From positions 1 through 27,908 of the forward strand of contig JAHHTN010000021.1 of assembly GCA_020024645.1 (NCBI GenBank): 27,908 bases of DNA, written 5' to 3'. Numbering within the stretch: position 1 is the first letter of the stretch; each line of letters starts with the position of its first letter. A program made the position numbers and the translations under genes. A model generated the notes under the pieces. The model was not told the DNA's origin. It did no database searches and saw nothing but the letters and a program-made list of their open reading frames with translations. Shown here one piece after another: positions 15,796 through 23,106 of the stretch. Source of the DNA: Faecalimonas sp. GTDB lineage: Bacteria; Bacillota; Clostridia; Lachnospirales; Lachnospiraceae.

Positions 15796-17112
15796 ATGAA
15801 ACTTTTAACATTTAAGGGAGGTATTCATCCTGATGATGGAAAGCAATTAGCAAAAGATAAGCCAATTGTAAGTATACTTCCAAAAGAAGAATTGGTTTAT
15901 CCGCTTTCTCAGCATATTGGTGCACCAGCGAAGCCTATTGTAAATGTCGGTGATAGAATTTTAAAGGGACAGAAGATAGCGGAAGCAGGAGGATTTGTTT
16001 CTGCCCCGATATTTGCATCTGTATCAGGAGAAGTGAAAGGAATTCAAAAACGATTTAATTCTTCGGGAGGAAAAATAGACTCTATTATTGTAGAAAATGA
16101 TTTTCAGTATGAAGAAGTTTCCTATCCACCAGTGAAATCTCTTGATCAAATGACAAAAGAAGAGATTGTTGAAAAAATTAAAGAAGCAGGGATTGTCGGA
16201 ATGGGTGGTGCTGGTTTCCCCACTCATGTTAAATTATCTCCAAAAGAACCAGAAAAAATTGATTATGTTATAGCGAATTGTGCAGAATGTGAGCCGTATA
16301 TTACAGCGGATTATAGAAGAATGTTGGAAAATCCAGAGGAATTAATTGGCGGGATGCGAGTGATATTGAGTATATTTCCACAAGCAAAAGGAATTTTTGG
16401 CATAGAAGATAATAAGCCAGATTGTATTGAAAAATTAAAAGCCTTGACGGTAAATGAGCCTAGAATGGAAGTGAAGGCATTAAAAACGAAATATCCTCAA
16501 GGAGCGGAAAGACAGTTGATTTTTGCTACAACAGGTAGAGCAATTAATTCTACTATGCTTCCAGCTGATGCAGGATGTGTTGTAGATAATGTAGAGACAA
16601 TGATTGCTATTCATACAGCAGTAATAGAAGGAAAAGCAGTAACGGAACGAACTGTAACCTTAAGTGGTGATGCCATGAATGAGCCGGGAAACTTTAAGGT
16701 TTTATTTGGAACAAATTGCAAAGAGGTGATTGAAGCTGGAGGAGGATTTAAAAGTTTGCCGGAAAAAATTATTTCAGGTGGGCCTATGATGGGATTTGCT
16801 ATGTTTACAATTGATACTCCGATTACGAAGACATCCTCATCAATTCTTGCTTTTACAAAAGATGAAGTAAAAGCTAATGAACCTACAGCATGCATTAACT
16901 GTGGACGTTGTGTGGAAGTCTGTCCAAGCCGGATTATTCCTTCAAAGCTTGCAGATTTAGCAGAACGACATGATGAAGAAGCATTTAAAAAGTTAGAAGG
17001 GCTTGAGTGTATAGAATGTGGTTCATGTAGTTATGTATGTCCAGCAAAAAGGCAATTAAAACAGTCTATTGGAACAATGAGAAAAATTGCGTTGGCAAAT
17101 AGAAAAAAATAA
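15796..17112 (+). CDS. rnfC: Rnf complex subunit C (NADH-binding, two [4Fe-4S])
   Basis: RnfC is the peripheral cytoplasmic subunit that exchanges electrons with NAD+/NADH in the ion-pumping ferredoxin:NAD+ oxidoreductase. The N-terminal FKGGIHP segment begins the protein. GMGGAGFPTHVK (135-146), the FMN/NADH-binding loop, is followed by NCAECEPY (161-168). The C-terminal ferredoxin domain has cysteines 366, 369, 372, 376 and 405, 408, 411, 415. It has 438 aa, normal for clostridial RnfC. I take the ATG at 15796 because AAAGGGAG ends 7 bases before it; an ATG at 15778 lies upstream of that site. It is the first gene of rnfCDGEAB. Confidence 0.96.
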   Translation: MKLLTFKGGIHPDDGKQLAKDKPIVSILPKEELVYPLSQHIGAPAKPIVNVGDRILKGQKIAEAGGFVSAPIFASVSGEVKGIQKRFNSSGGKIDSIIVENDFQYEEVSYPPVKSLDQMTKEEIVEKIKEAGIVGMGGAGFPTHVKLSPKEPEKIDYVIANCAECEPYITADYRRMLENPEELIGGMRVILSIFPQAKGIFGIEDNKPDCIEKLKALTVNEPRMEVKALKTKYPQGAERQLIFATTGRAINSTMLPADAGCVVDNVETMIAIHTAVIEGKAVTERTVTLSGDAMNEPGNFKVLFGTNCKEVIEAGGGFKSLPEKIISGGPMMGFAMFTIDTPITKTSSSILAFTKDEVKANEPTACINCGRCVEVCPSRIIPSKLADLAERHDEEAFKKLEGLECIECGSCSYVCPAKRQLKQSIGTMRKIALANRKK

Positions 17113-17130
17113 AGGAAGAGGTGACAAAAA

Positions 17131-18063
17131 GTGAGTGGACAATTTAATGTATCATCTTCACCACATATACGTTCAAAGACAACGACAGCAAATCTTATGT
17201 TATGCGTAGTATTGGCGTTATTACCTACTACAGCATTTGGAGTGTATAATTTTGGAATACAGGCATTAGGAGTTATACTAATTACAGTGGGATCGGCAGT
17301 CTTTACAGAATATCTTTATCAGAAACTTATGCATAAAAAAGTAACCATTTGTGATTTTAGTGCAGTTGTAACAGGGCTACTATTGGCCTTGAATCTTCCT
17401 CCTACAGCACCATGGTGGATGTGCGTTCTTGGTAGTGTTTTTGCTATTTTAATAGTAAAACAACTTTTTGGGGGATTAGGACAGAATTTTATGAATCCTG
17501 CATTGGCAGCGAGATGTTTTCTTCTGATTTCCTTCACGGGAAGAATGACAACATTTGTCTATAATGATGCGGTAACAAGTCCAACACCGTTAGCAGCGTT
17601 AAAATCGGGTGAAAACATAAATCTTAAGAATATGTTTATTGGAAATATATCGGGAACGATAGGGGAAACTTCTGTAATTGCCATTTTAATTGGAGCAATC
17701 TTTCTTCTTACTATGGGTGTTATCCATATTCGTATCCCACTTACATATATTGTGACGTTCATTATTTTTCTTGTTTTATTTAGTGGACATGGGGTTGATG
17801 TAAATTATATTGCGGCGCATCTTTGTGGAGGAGGATTAATGCTTGGAGCATGGTTTATGGCAACAGATTACGTTACGGCACCTATCACTCCTAAAGGACA
17901 AATTTTATATGGGGTTTGTCTTGGTATGCTTACAGGGATAATTCGTTTGTTCTCTGGCTCTGCAGAAGGTGTTTCGTATGCAATTATTATTAGTAATCTG
18001 TTAGTTCCGTTAATTGAAAAGATTACAATTCCAAAACCTTTCGGAAAAGGAGGGGAAAGATAA
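17131..18063 (+). CDS. rnfD: Rnf complex subunit D (membrane, covalent FMN)
   Basis: RnfD is an integral membrane subunit of Rnf, homologous to NqrB, and takes part in ion translocation. It has about 9-10 membrane helices in 310 aa. Recognisable stretches are GLGQNFMNPALAARCF (115-130) and the flavinylation region DAVTSPTPLAAL, where Thr152 aligns with the Thr that carries FMN by phosphoester bond in this family. The usual context is S-(G/A)-A-T; here it is S-P-T. Near the C-terminus lie MLGAWFMATDYVTAPITPKGQ and the GxxxGxxR element. The start is GTG with GGAAGAGG about 9 bases upstream. The last base of its stop codon is the first base of the rnfG start. Confidence 0.95.
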   Translation: MSGQFNVSSSPHIRSKTTTANLMLCVVLALLPTTAFGVYNFGIQALGVILITVGSAVFTEYLYQKLMHKKVTICDFSAVVTGLLLALNLPPTAPWWMCVLGSVFAILIVKQLFGGLGQNFMNPALAARCFLLISFTGRMTTFVYNDAVTSPTPLAALKSGENINLKNMFIGNISGTIGETSVIAILIGAIFLLTMGVIHIRIPLTYIVTFIIFLVLFSGHGVDVNYIAAHLCGGGLMLGAWFMATDYVTAPITPKGQILYGVCLGMLTGIIRLFSGSAEGVSYAIIISNLLVPLIEKITIPKPFGKGGER

Positions 18064-18671
18064 TGAAGAAAATTGTGAAAAATGCACTTATTTTAACAAT
18101 AATTACGCTTGTATCGGGATTGTTGTTAGGTGGTGTATACGAGATAACAAAGGAACCTATACATGCATCGAAAGAAAAGGCAAAACAAGAAGCGTATAAA
18201 TCGGTTATGCCTACTGCTAAAAGATTTGAAAAAGATCAAACATTCGATATGAAAAAAGCTGAAAAAATTTTAAAAGACAATAAAATACAAGGTTGTTATT
18301 TAAGTGAAGTTGCAATAGGAAAAGACAAAGAAGGAAAAGTAATTGGGTATGCTATTACTTCCACCTCAAAAGAGGGATATGGTGGAGAAATTCAAATTTC
18401 TGTTGGAATTTCTATGGATGGAACAGTGACGGGTATGGAAATCTTATCTATCAATGAAACGGCAGGACTTGGAATGCAAGCGGCGGAACCAACATTTAAA
18501 AAACAGTTTAAAGATGTGAAAACAGATAGATTTGTAGTTAAAAAAGATGATCCAAATGGAAATGTAGATGCTTTAAGTGGTGCGACAATTACAACGAGAG
18601 CGGTAACAAATGCAATGAATGCAGGACTTTCATATTTTCAAGATGTGTTAGGAGGGAGTGTAAATGAATAA
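18063..18671 (+). CDS. rnfG: Rnf complex subunit G (extracytoplasmic FMN-binding)
   Basis: RnfG is a membrane-anchored subunit that carries covalently bound FMN on the outer face and passes electrons through the complex. It has one N-terminal helix (about residues 8-26), then a soluble FMN-binding domain with EGYGGEIQISVGI and the ApbE target motif D-A-L-S-G-A-T (SGAT 172-175, Thr175 predicted as the FMN-Thr). It has 202 aa. It overlaps rnfD by 1 base and rnfE by 8 bases, so translation is coupled. The flavin transferase needed for it is encoded at 21626-22618. Confidence 0.95.
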   Translation: MKKIVKNALILTIITLVSGLLLGGVYEITKEPIHASKEKAKQEAYKSVMPTAKRFEKDQTFDMKKAEKILKDNKIQGCYLSEVAIGKDKEGKVIGYAITSTSKEGYGGEIQISVGISMDGTVTGMEILSINETAGLGMQAAEPTFKKQFKDVKTDRFVVKKDDPNGNVDALSGATITTRAVTNAMNAGLSYFQDVLGGSVNE

Positions 18672-19362
18672 ATGTGTAGAACGATTATATAATGGTATAA
18701 TTAAAGAAAATCCTACCTTTGTATTGATGCTTGGGATGTGTCCAACGTTGGCGGTTACAACGTCAGCCATAAATGGTGTGGGTATGGGACTTACAACAAC
18801 GGTTGTATTAGTGATGTCCAACATGCTGATTTCTATGTTGAGAAAAATCATTCCGGATTCAGTAAGAATGCCGGCATTTATCGTAATTGTTGCATCTTTT
18901 GTAACGATTGTGCAATTTTTGTTAGAAGGATTTGTTCCTGTTTTGTATGATGCGTTAGGGTTATATATCCCTCTTATTGTAGTAAATTGTATTATTTTAG
19001 GAAGAGCAGAAAGTTATGCGTCAAAAAATCCAGTGCTTCCTTCTATTTTTGACGGTATTGGTATGGGACTTGGATTTACAATTGGTTTAACAAGTATCGG
19101 TATTGTTCGTGAAGTCATTGGTGCGGGAAAAATTTTTGGATTTCGTGTAATGCCAGTATCGTATGAACCAATAACTATTTTTATTCTAGCACCAGGGGCA
19201 TTTTTAGTACTTGCAGGTCTTGTCGCTCTACAGAATAAGATAAAGTCTAATGCCAAGAAGGAAGGAAAAGAGGTTGTTGAATCGAATTGTGGTGAGGGGT
19301 GTGCTTCTTGTTCAAACCATAGTTGTCAAGGAAGAATATTTCCGGTAGAAAGCGATAAATAG
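18664..19362 (+). CDS. rnfE: Rnf complex subunit E with Cys-rich C-terminal tail
   Basis: RnfE is an integral membrane subunit homologous to NqrD. It pairs with RnfA in an inverted-topology dimer that holds an intramembrane [2Fe-2S] cluster; the expected cysteines are Cys26 (GMCPTLAV) and Cys109 (VNCIILG). Six membrane helices are predicted in the first 190 residues. The 232-aa protein then continues into a basic linker and a Cys-rich tail, C209-x3-C213-x2-C216-x4-C221, which is not part of the core fold. GGAGGGAG inside the end of rnfG is the ribosome site. rnfA follows after 11 bases. Confidence 0.95.
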   Translation: MNKCVERLYNGIIKENPTFVLMLGMCPTLAVTTSAINGVGMGLTTTVVLVMSNMLISMLRKIIPDSVRMPAFIVIVASFVTIVQFLLEGFVPVLYDALGLYIPLIVVNCIILGRAESYASKNPVLPSIFDGIGMGLGFTIGLTSIGIVREVIGAGKIFGFRVMPVSYEPITIFILAPGAFLVLAGLVALQNKIKSNAKKEGKEVVESNCGEGCASCSNHSCQGRIFPVESDK

Positions 19363-19373
19363 GAGGGGACGAA

Positions 19374-19949
19374 ATGAAAGAGTTATTGATTATTGCGGTT
19401 GGATCTGCGCTTGTAAATAACGTTATTTTAAGTCAATTTTTAGGAATTTGTCCATTTTTGGGTGTATCTAAGAAAGTTGAGACAGCGGCAGGTATGGGAG
19501 GAGCGGTTATGTTTGTCATTACGATTTCATCTTTCTGTACAGGGGTTCTTTATAAATTTATTCTGTCACCGTTACACTTTGAGTATTTACAGACAATAGT
19601 ATTTATTCTCGTTATTGCTGCATTAGTACAATTTGTTGAAATGTTTTTGAAGAAGATGATGCCACCATTATATAAAGCGTTAGGCGTGTACCTTCCATTG
19701 ATTACAACAAACTGTGCAGTGCTCGGCGTAGCACTAACAAATGTGCAAAAGGAATATGGAATTTTAGAAAGCGTAATAAATGGATTTGCGACTGCTTTAG
19801 GATTTACAATTGCTATTGTAATTATGGCAGGGATTCGTGAAAAAACAGAGTATAATGATATATCACCTTCGTTTCAAGGAACACCAATTGTGCTTGTAAC
19901 AGCAAGTTTAATGGCAATAGCGTTTTTTGGATTTTCGGGATTGATTTAG
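19374..19949 (+). CDS. rnfA: Rnf complex subunit A
   Basis: RnfA is an integral membrane subunit homologous to NqrE and partner of RnfE around the intramembrane [2Fe-2S] cluster. Its 191 aa form about six helices. Family stretches are NNVILSQFLGICPFLGVS (about 15-32, with the cluster Cys at about 25) and PLITTNCAVLGVAL, which carries the second Cys. AGGAGGGG precedes the ATG. The length is exactly typical. Confidence 0.97.
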   Translation: MKELLIIAVGSALVNNVILSQFLGICPFLGVSKKVETAAGMGGAVMFVITISSFCTGVLYKFILSPLHFEYLQTIVFILVIAALVQFVEMFLKKMMPPLYKALGVYLPLITTNCAVLGVALTNVQKEYGILESVINGFATALGFTIAIVIMAGIREKTEYNDISPSFQGTPIVLVTASLMAIAFFGFSGLI

Positions 19950-19960
19950 GAGGCAGAAAA

Positions 19961-20752
19961 ATGAGTATAACAGGAATAATAATTGCTGCCGTAATTGTCG
20001 GTGGTACGGGCTTGTTTATTGGTGCTTTTTTAGGATTAGCAGGTAAAAAATTTGCAGTAGAGATAGATGAAAGAGAAGAAGCAATTGTGAATGCACTCCC
20101 AGGAAATAACTGTGGAGGTTGTGGATATGCGGGATGTTCAGGTTTAGCTGCTGCAATCGTAAAAGGAGAGGCAGAGATTAATGGTTGTCCAGTGGGAGGA
20201 GCAGCTGTTGCAGAGGAAATTGGAAAAATCATGGGAGTTGAAGCAAAAGAGCAGAAAAGGATGATTGCTTTTGTTAAATGTGCAGGCACCTGTGAAAAAG
20301 CAAAAAGAGATTATATCTATACTGGTATTGAAGATTGTACGATGATGAAAACTATGCAGAATGGAGGACCAAAGTCATGTAATTATGGGTGTCATGGTTT
20401 TGGGACTTGTGTAAAGGCCTGTCCTTTTGATGCTATTCATATTGAAAATGGTGTTGCTGTAGTTGATAAAGAAGCTTGTAAAGCGTGTGGAAAATGTATA
20501 TCTGTCTGTCCGCAAAACTTAATTGAATTTGTTCCTTATGAACAAAAGCACTTAGTACAATGTAATTCGAAAGATAAAGGCAAAGATGTTATGTCCGTAT
20601 GCGAGGCGGGCTGTATAGGGTGTAAGATGTGCCAGAGAGTATGTGAATATGATGCAATTATTGTGGAAAATAATATCGCACATATCGATCCAGAAAAATG
20701 TACAAATTGTGGAGCGTGTGCAGAAAAGTGTCCCAAAAAGATTATTATATAA
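19961..20752 (+). CDS. rnfB: Rnf complex subunit B (multi-cluster ferredoxin-oxidising subunit)
   Basis: RnfB accepts electrons from reduced ferredoxin. An N-terminal helix (about 5-28) anchors it. The RnfB-specific cluster domain has Cys51, 54, 59 and 76 (NCGGCGYAGC then GCPVGG). More cysteines follow at 107, 111, 126, 140 and 144, then 150 and 154. Three regular C-x2-C-x2-C-x3-C ferredoxin motifs follow at 173-183, 218-228 and 247-257, ending at residue 263. The many clusters fit an electron wire from ferredoxin to the membrane. AGGAGG precedes the ATG. It is the last of the six rnf genes; the message continues into a DUF2752 gene. Confidence 0.97.
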   Translation: MSITGIIIAAVIVGGTGLFIGAFLGLAGKKFAVEIDEREEAIVNALPGNNCGGCGYAGCSGLAAAIVKGEAEINGCPVGGAAVAEEIGKIMGVEAKEQKRMIAFVKCAGTCEKAKRDYIYTGIEDCTMMKTMQNGGPKSCNYGCHGFGTCVKACPFDAIHIENGVAVVDKEACKACGKCISVCPQNLIEFVPYEQKHLVQCNSKDKGKDVMSVCEAGCIGCKMCQRVCEYDAIIVENNIAHIDPEKCTNCGACAEKCPKKIII

Positions 20753-20783
20753 GAGGGAAAAATGGAGGCAAGCAGTTAAATTA

Positions 20784-21197
20784 TTGTGGAATGACATACA
20801 AAAGTTGGAAGTGGCTTTTATTTTAATCTGTTTTTATTTTGCCTTTATGAAATTAGTTTTACATAGTGGTTGTCCGTTTGTAGTGTTGACTGGATTTCCG
20901 TGTGCAGCCTGTGGATTGACAAGGGCATTCGTTCACTTTCTAAAGGGAGAATGGGTAGAGGCGTGGAATATGCATCCGGCTATTTTCCCTATTATATTTT
21001 TGAGTATAATTTTTGTTGTGCAAAGATATTTTCGTAAAGGTTCATTAAAAGGATTGAAAAAATATGTGATTGTCCTTGTTATAGGAATGGTGACTTTGTA
21101 TATTTATCGTTTTGCTACGCAGTTTCCAGGAACTCCGCCTATGTCTTATTATAAAGATAATTTGATAGCGTATATTGTGCAAAGATTGAAAATGTGA
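20784..21197 (+). CDS. DUF2752 family membrane protein
   Basis: This small membrane protein of unknown function has the DUF2752 signature C-P-F-V-V-L-T-G-F-P-C-A-A-C-G-L-T-R (Cys30, 40, 43 in this numbering) between the first two of about three hydrophobic segments. The CxxC-G-x-T-R core is characteristic. The start is uncertain. TTG 20784 is the first start codon after rnfB but has no well-spaced ribosome site. The same frame is open through the end of rnfB with a GTG at 20718. A mini-ORF of five codons (ATG 20762, stop 20777-20779) with AAGAGGG ahead of it ends 4 bases before the TTG, so re-initiation is possible. It lies in the rnf transcript, which may be chance or a functional link. Confidence 0.75.
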   Translation: MWNDIQKLEVAFILICFYFAFMKLVLHSGCPFVVLTGFPCAACGLTRAFVHFLKGEWVEAWNMHPAIFPIIFLSIIFVVQRYFRKGSLKGLKKYVIVLVIGMVTLYIYRFATQFPGTPPMSYYKDNLIAYIVQRLKM

Positions 21198-21233
21198 TAT
21201 CATAAAAAGCAGAATACTAAAGGAGTTAGAGTT

Positions 21234-21602
21234 ATGGAAGAAAATTATAACAATGAACAAAACAGTCTTAATACTGTAGAAGAGAACGAGCAATACAACT
21301 ATAGTTACAATAATACGGATTATGACTATGGTCAGCCACAGAATTACAATCAGCAAGAAAATGATAATGAAGTTATGTCTGTAGGTGAGTGGCTTTTAAC
21401 AATTTTGGTTACAATTATTCCTTGTCTAGGACTTGTTTTATATTTAGTGTGGGCATTTGGAAAAAATGAGAATGTAAATCGTAGAAATTATTGTAAAGCA
21501 TGGTTAATCTATTGGTTGATTCAGACGATTTTAATAATTATTATATTGATTGTTGTATTTGCAATTCTTATTCCGTCATCTTCACAATACTATTATTACT
21601 AA
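21234..21602 (+). CDS. Small membrane protein with Asn/Tyr/Gln-rich N-terminus
   Basis: The function is unknown. The 122-aa protein begins with a low-complexity hydrophilic region (residues 1-47) rich in Asn, Tyr, Glu and Gln. MSVGEWLLTILVTIIPCLGLVLY, the first membrane helix (about 48-70), follows. Then come a polar loop with WAFGKNENVNRRNYCKAW and a second helix of mostly Ile/Leu, with a tail of four Tyr. This two-helix plan resembles small hypothetical membrane proteins often found beside DUF2752 genes in Firmicutes, which supports the pair as a unit. AAAGGAG precedes the ATG, and a terminator follows directly. Confidence 0.8.
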   Translation: MEENYNNEQNSLNTVEENEQYNYSYNNTDYDYGQPQNYNQQENDNEVMSVGEWLLTILVTIIPCLGLVLYLVWAFGKNENVNRRNYCKAWLIYWLIQTILIIIILIVVFAILIPSSSQYYYY

Positions 21603-21608
21603 AGATAA

Positions 21609-21654
21609 AAATAAATGATACCCTCTTATTTTAAGATGGTATCATTTATTTTTT
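21609..21654. terminator. Bidirectional terminator overlapping the 3' end of apbE
   Basis: Perfect 14-bp arms AAATAAATGATACC (21609-21622) and GGTATCATTTATTT (21638-21651) flank a 15-base loop, with a T-run to 21654. On the minus strand the same structure is followed by a T-rich stretch. The apbE stop codon (21626-21628) lies in the loop and its last coding codons form the right arm. Confidence 0.92.
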
Positions 21655-22618
21655 CCGAACAATGTAGTTGATAGTCATTTGTGATAAAGATAGCTTCTAT
21701 ATTGTTTAATTGATTGATTAACTCCATTCCCTTTTCTAAACCTAGAGTGTAACAAACAGTGCTGAGAGCATCACCGTCAGCAGAAGAATTGGATATAATC
21801 GTTACGCTCAATAAATTGTTTTCCTTTGGATAACCGGTAAATGGATCCAAAAGATGATGATAGATTTTATCGTTTTTCTTAAAGTAGCGTTCGTATATTC
21901 CAGAAGAAACAACGGACTGGTCGGCTACTGGAACGGAAGCTATTGTTTCGTTTTGATTAGCAAAAGGCTTCTGTATGCCAATGTGGAAAGGAGTACCATC
22001 TGGTTTTTTGCCGATTGTTAGTACATTTCCACCAAGATTGATCATAGCATGTTTTACTTGATTTTTAATAAGAAAATCTTTTAAACGATCAGCAATGTAT
22101 CCCTTTGCAATCCCACCTAAATCTAGAGCAGAATGTGGGTCAAGAAGTGTAACAGTGTTTCCGTTAATTACTATATTTTTATAATTCACATGTTTTTTTG
22201 CATCTTCAATAGCGGTTTTTGAAGGAATGGTTCCAGTATTGTTTTTAAAATCCCAAAGATTACTCAGTGGTGCAATTGTAATGTCAAAAGCTCCGTCAGA
22301 TAATTTGCTGTAATCCATACTTTTTTTAATCAATTTAATTGTCTCGTCTGAAACTTCTACTGGAGAACCACCACTTTGATTGATTTTAGAAATTTCACTA
22401 TTAGGAACTGTGCGACTAAATTTGTTCTCATATTTAGCACATAATTCAAAGCAGTCGTCTAAAAGAGAGGAATCATTTGTTCCCCATATTTTTATTGAAA
22501 TAAGAGTATCAAAAAAGATACCATTTTTACTAATGGATTCACTAACTGGAGAAGAGTTGCAGCCACTTAATAAAAGTAAGCAAAAAGTTAATATAATACT
22601 TATATGACGATATTTCAT
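21626..22618 (-). CDS. apbE: FAD:protein FMN transferase (ApbE/Ftp)
   Basis: ApbE transfers FMN from FAD to a threonine in S-G-A-T-type motifs on extracytoplasmic domains of proteins such as RnfG and RnfD. A lipoprotein signal peptide with lipobox L-S-G-C (Cys20) places it outside the membrane. Family motifs are DGAFDITIAPLSNLWDF, DLGGIAKGYIADR (166-178), INLGGN, HLLDPFTGYP (255-264) and the Mg-binding ADGDALST (about 280-287). It has 330 aa. The start at 22618 has GAGG 6 bases upstream; an ATG four codons earlier lies before that site. A TATAAT on the minus strand at 22641-22646 may be its -10. It stands alone, convergent to the rnf operon whose products it should modify. Confidence 0.96.
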   Translation of the reverse strand: MKYRHISIILTFCLLLLSGCNSSPVSESISKNGIFFDTLISIKIWGTNDSSLLDDCFELCAKYENKFSRTVPNSEISKINQSGGSPVEVSDETIKLIKKSMDYSKLSDGAFDITIAPLSNLWDFKNNTGTIPSKTAIEDAKKHVNYKNIVINGNTVTLLDPHSALDLGGIAKGYIADRLKDFLIKNQVKHAMINLGGNVLTIGKKPDGTPFHIGIQKPFANQNETIASVPVADQSVVSSGIYERYFKKNDKIYHHLLDPFTGYPKENNLLSVTIISNSSADGDALSTVCYTLGLEKGMELINQLNNIEAIFITNDYQLHCSEKINDTILK

Positions 22619-22674
22619 AGATGTCCTCATTTCTTTATTTATTATAAAACAGTATATACTAATTGATATGAAAA

Positions 22675-22698
22675 ATGCAATCGAACATATGATTGCAT
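22675..22698. promoter_or_regulatory. Inverted repeat in the divergent apbE / NusG-II promoter region
   Basis: Perfect 8-bp arms ATGCAATC (22675-22682) and GATTGCAT (22691-22698) are separated by 8 bases. The right arm contains TTGCAT (22693-22698), which is 17 bases from an extended -10 TGATAAAAT (TAAAAT 22716-22721) reading +. An operator overlapping the -35 is one reading. On the minus strand the arms are followed by a run of T, so a hairpin terminator or attenuator is another. The proposed + promoter would start within the ribosome site of the next gene, which weakens it. Confidence 0.4.
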
Positions 22699-22740
22699 AG
22701 TGTTGGTGAATATGATAAAATAGGCAAGGAGAGAAAATAG

Positions 22741-23097
22741 ATGAAAAAAAATGATTTTAAATTGATGGTGATTATTATCGGAGTAGCGGTTCTTTTATTG
22801 CTATGGCGAAATTTGAAAGAAGATGGAAAAGGGCACGCAATTCAGGTGGAAGTGAATGGTGTTTTGCGTGGAACATATGCTCTTTTACAAGATAGAGAAA
22901 TAGATATTAATGGGACGAATCATCTTGTTATTAAGAATGGAAAAGCAGATGTTATAGATGCAAGGTGTCCAGATAAGATATGTGTGCAGCAAAAACCCAT
23001 TTCTAAAAAAGGAGAAAGTATTGTGTGTCTTCCAAATAAGGTTATTATTACTGTTGTAGAAGGTGAAGAAAATGAGTTGGATGCAGTAGTGAAATAG
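22741..23097 (+). CDS. Membrane-anchored NusG domain II protein
   Basis: This 118-aa protein has one N-terminal membrane helix (about residues 7-22) and an extracytoplasmic NusG-domain-II fold. It shows the conserved C-P-D-K-I-C (Cys76, Cys81) and I-V-C-L-P-N (Cys96) elements. It is not the transcription factor NusG: the NGN and KOW parts are missing. These proteins are of unknown function. The family recurs next to ApbE, Rnf and Gx-transporter genes in anaerobic Firmicutes (from memory), suggesting a role in membrane redox or flavin assembly. AAGGAGAG precedes the ATG. The next gene starts 9 bases after its stop, so they form a pair. Confidence 0.85.
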   Translation: MKKNDFKLMVIIIGVAVLLLLWRNLKEDGKGHAIQVEVNGVLRGTYALLQDREIDINGTNHLVIKNGKADVIDARCPDKICVQQKPISKKGESIVCLPNKVIITVVEGEENELDAVVK

Positions 23098-23106
23098 GAG
23101 GATACT

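Noticed and set aside
19822..20289. Long open frame on the minus strand opposite rnfA/rnfB
   Set aside because: It lies fully opposite well-conserved genes, is Pro/Ala/Ile-biased as expected from the complement of Gly/Ala/Cys-rich coding, and has no ribosome site or family match.
22741..23097. Transcription elongation factor NusG
   Set aside because: Only the domain II-type fold with a membrane anchor is present; the NGN and KOW domains are absent.
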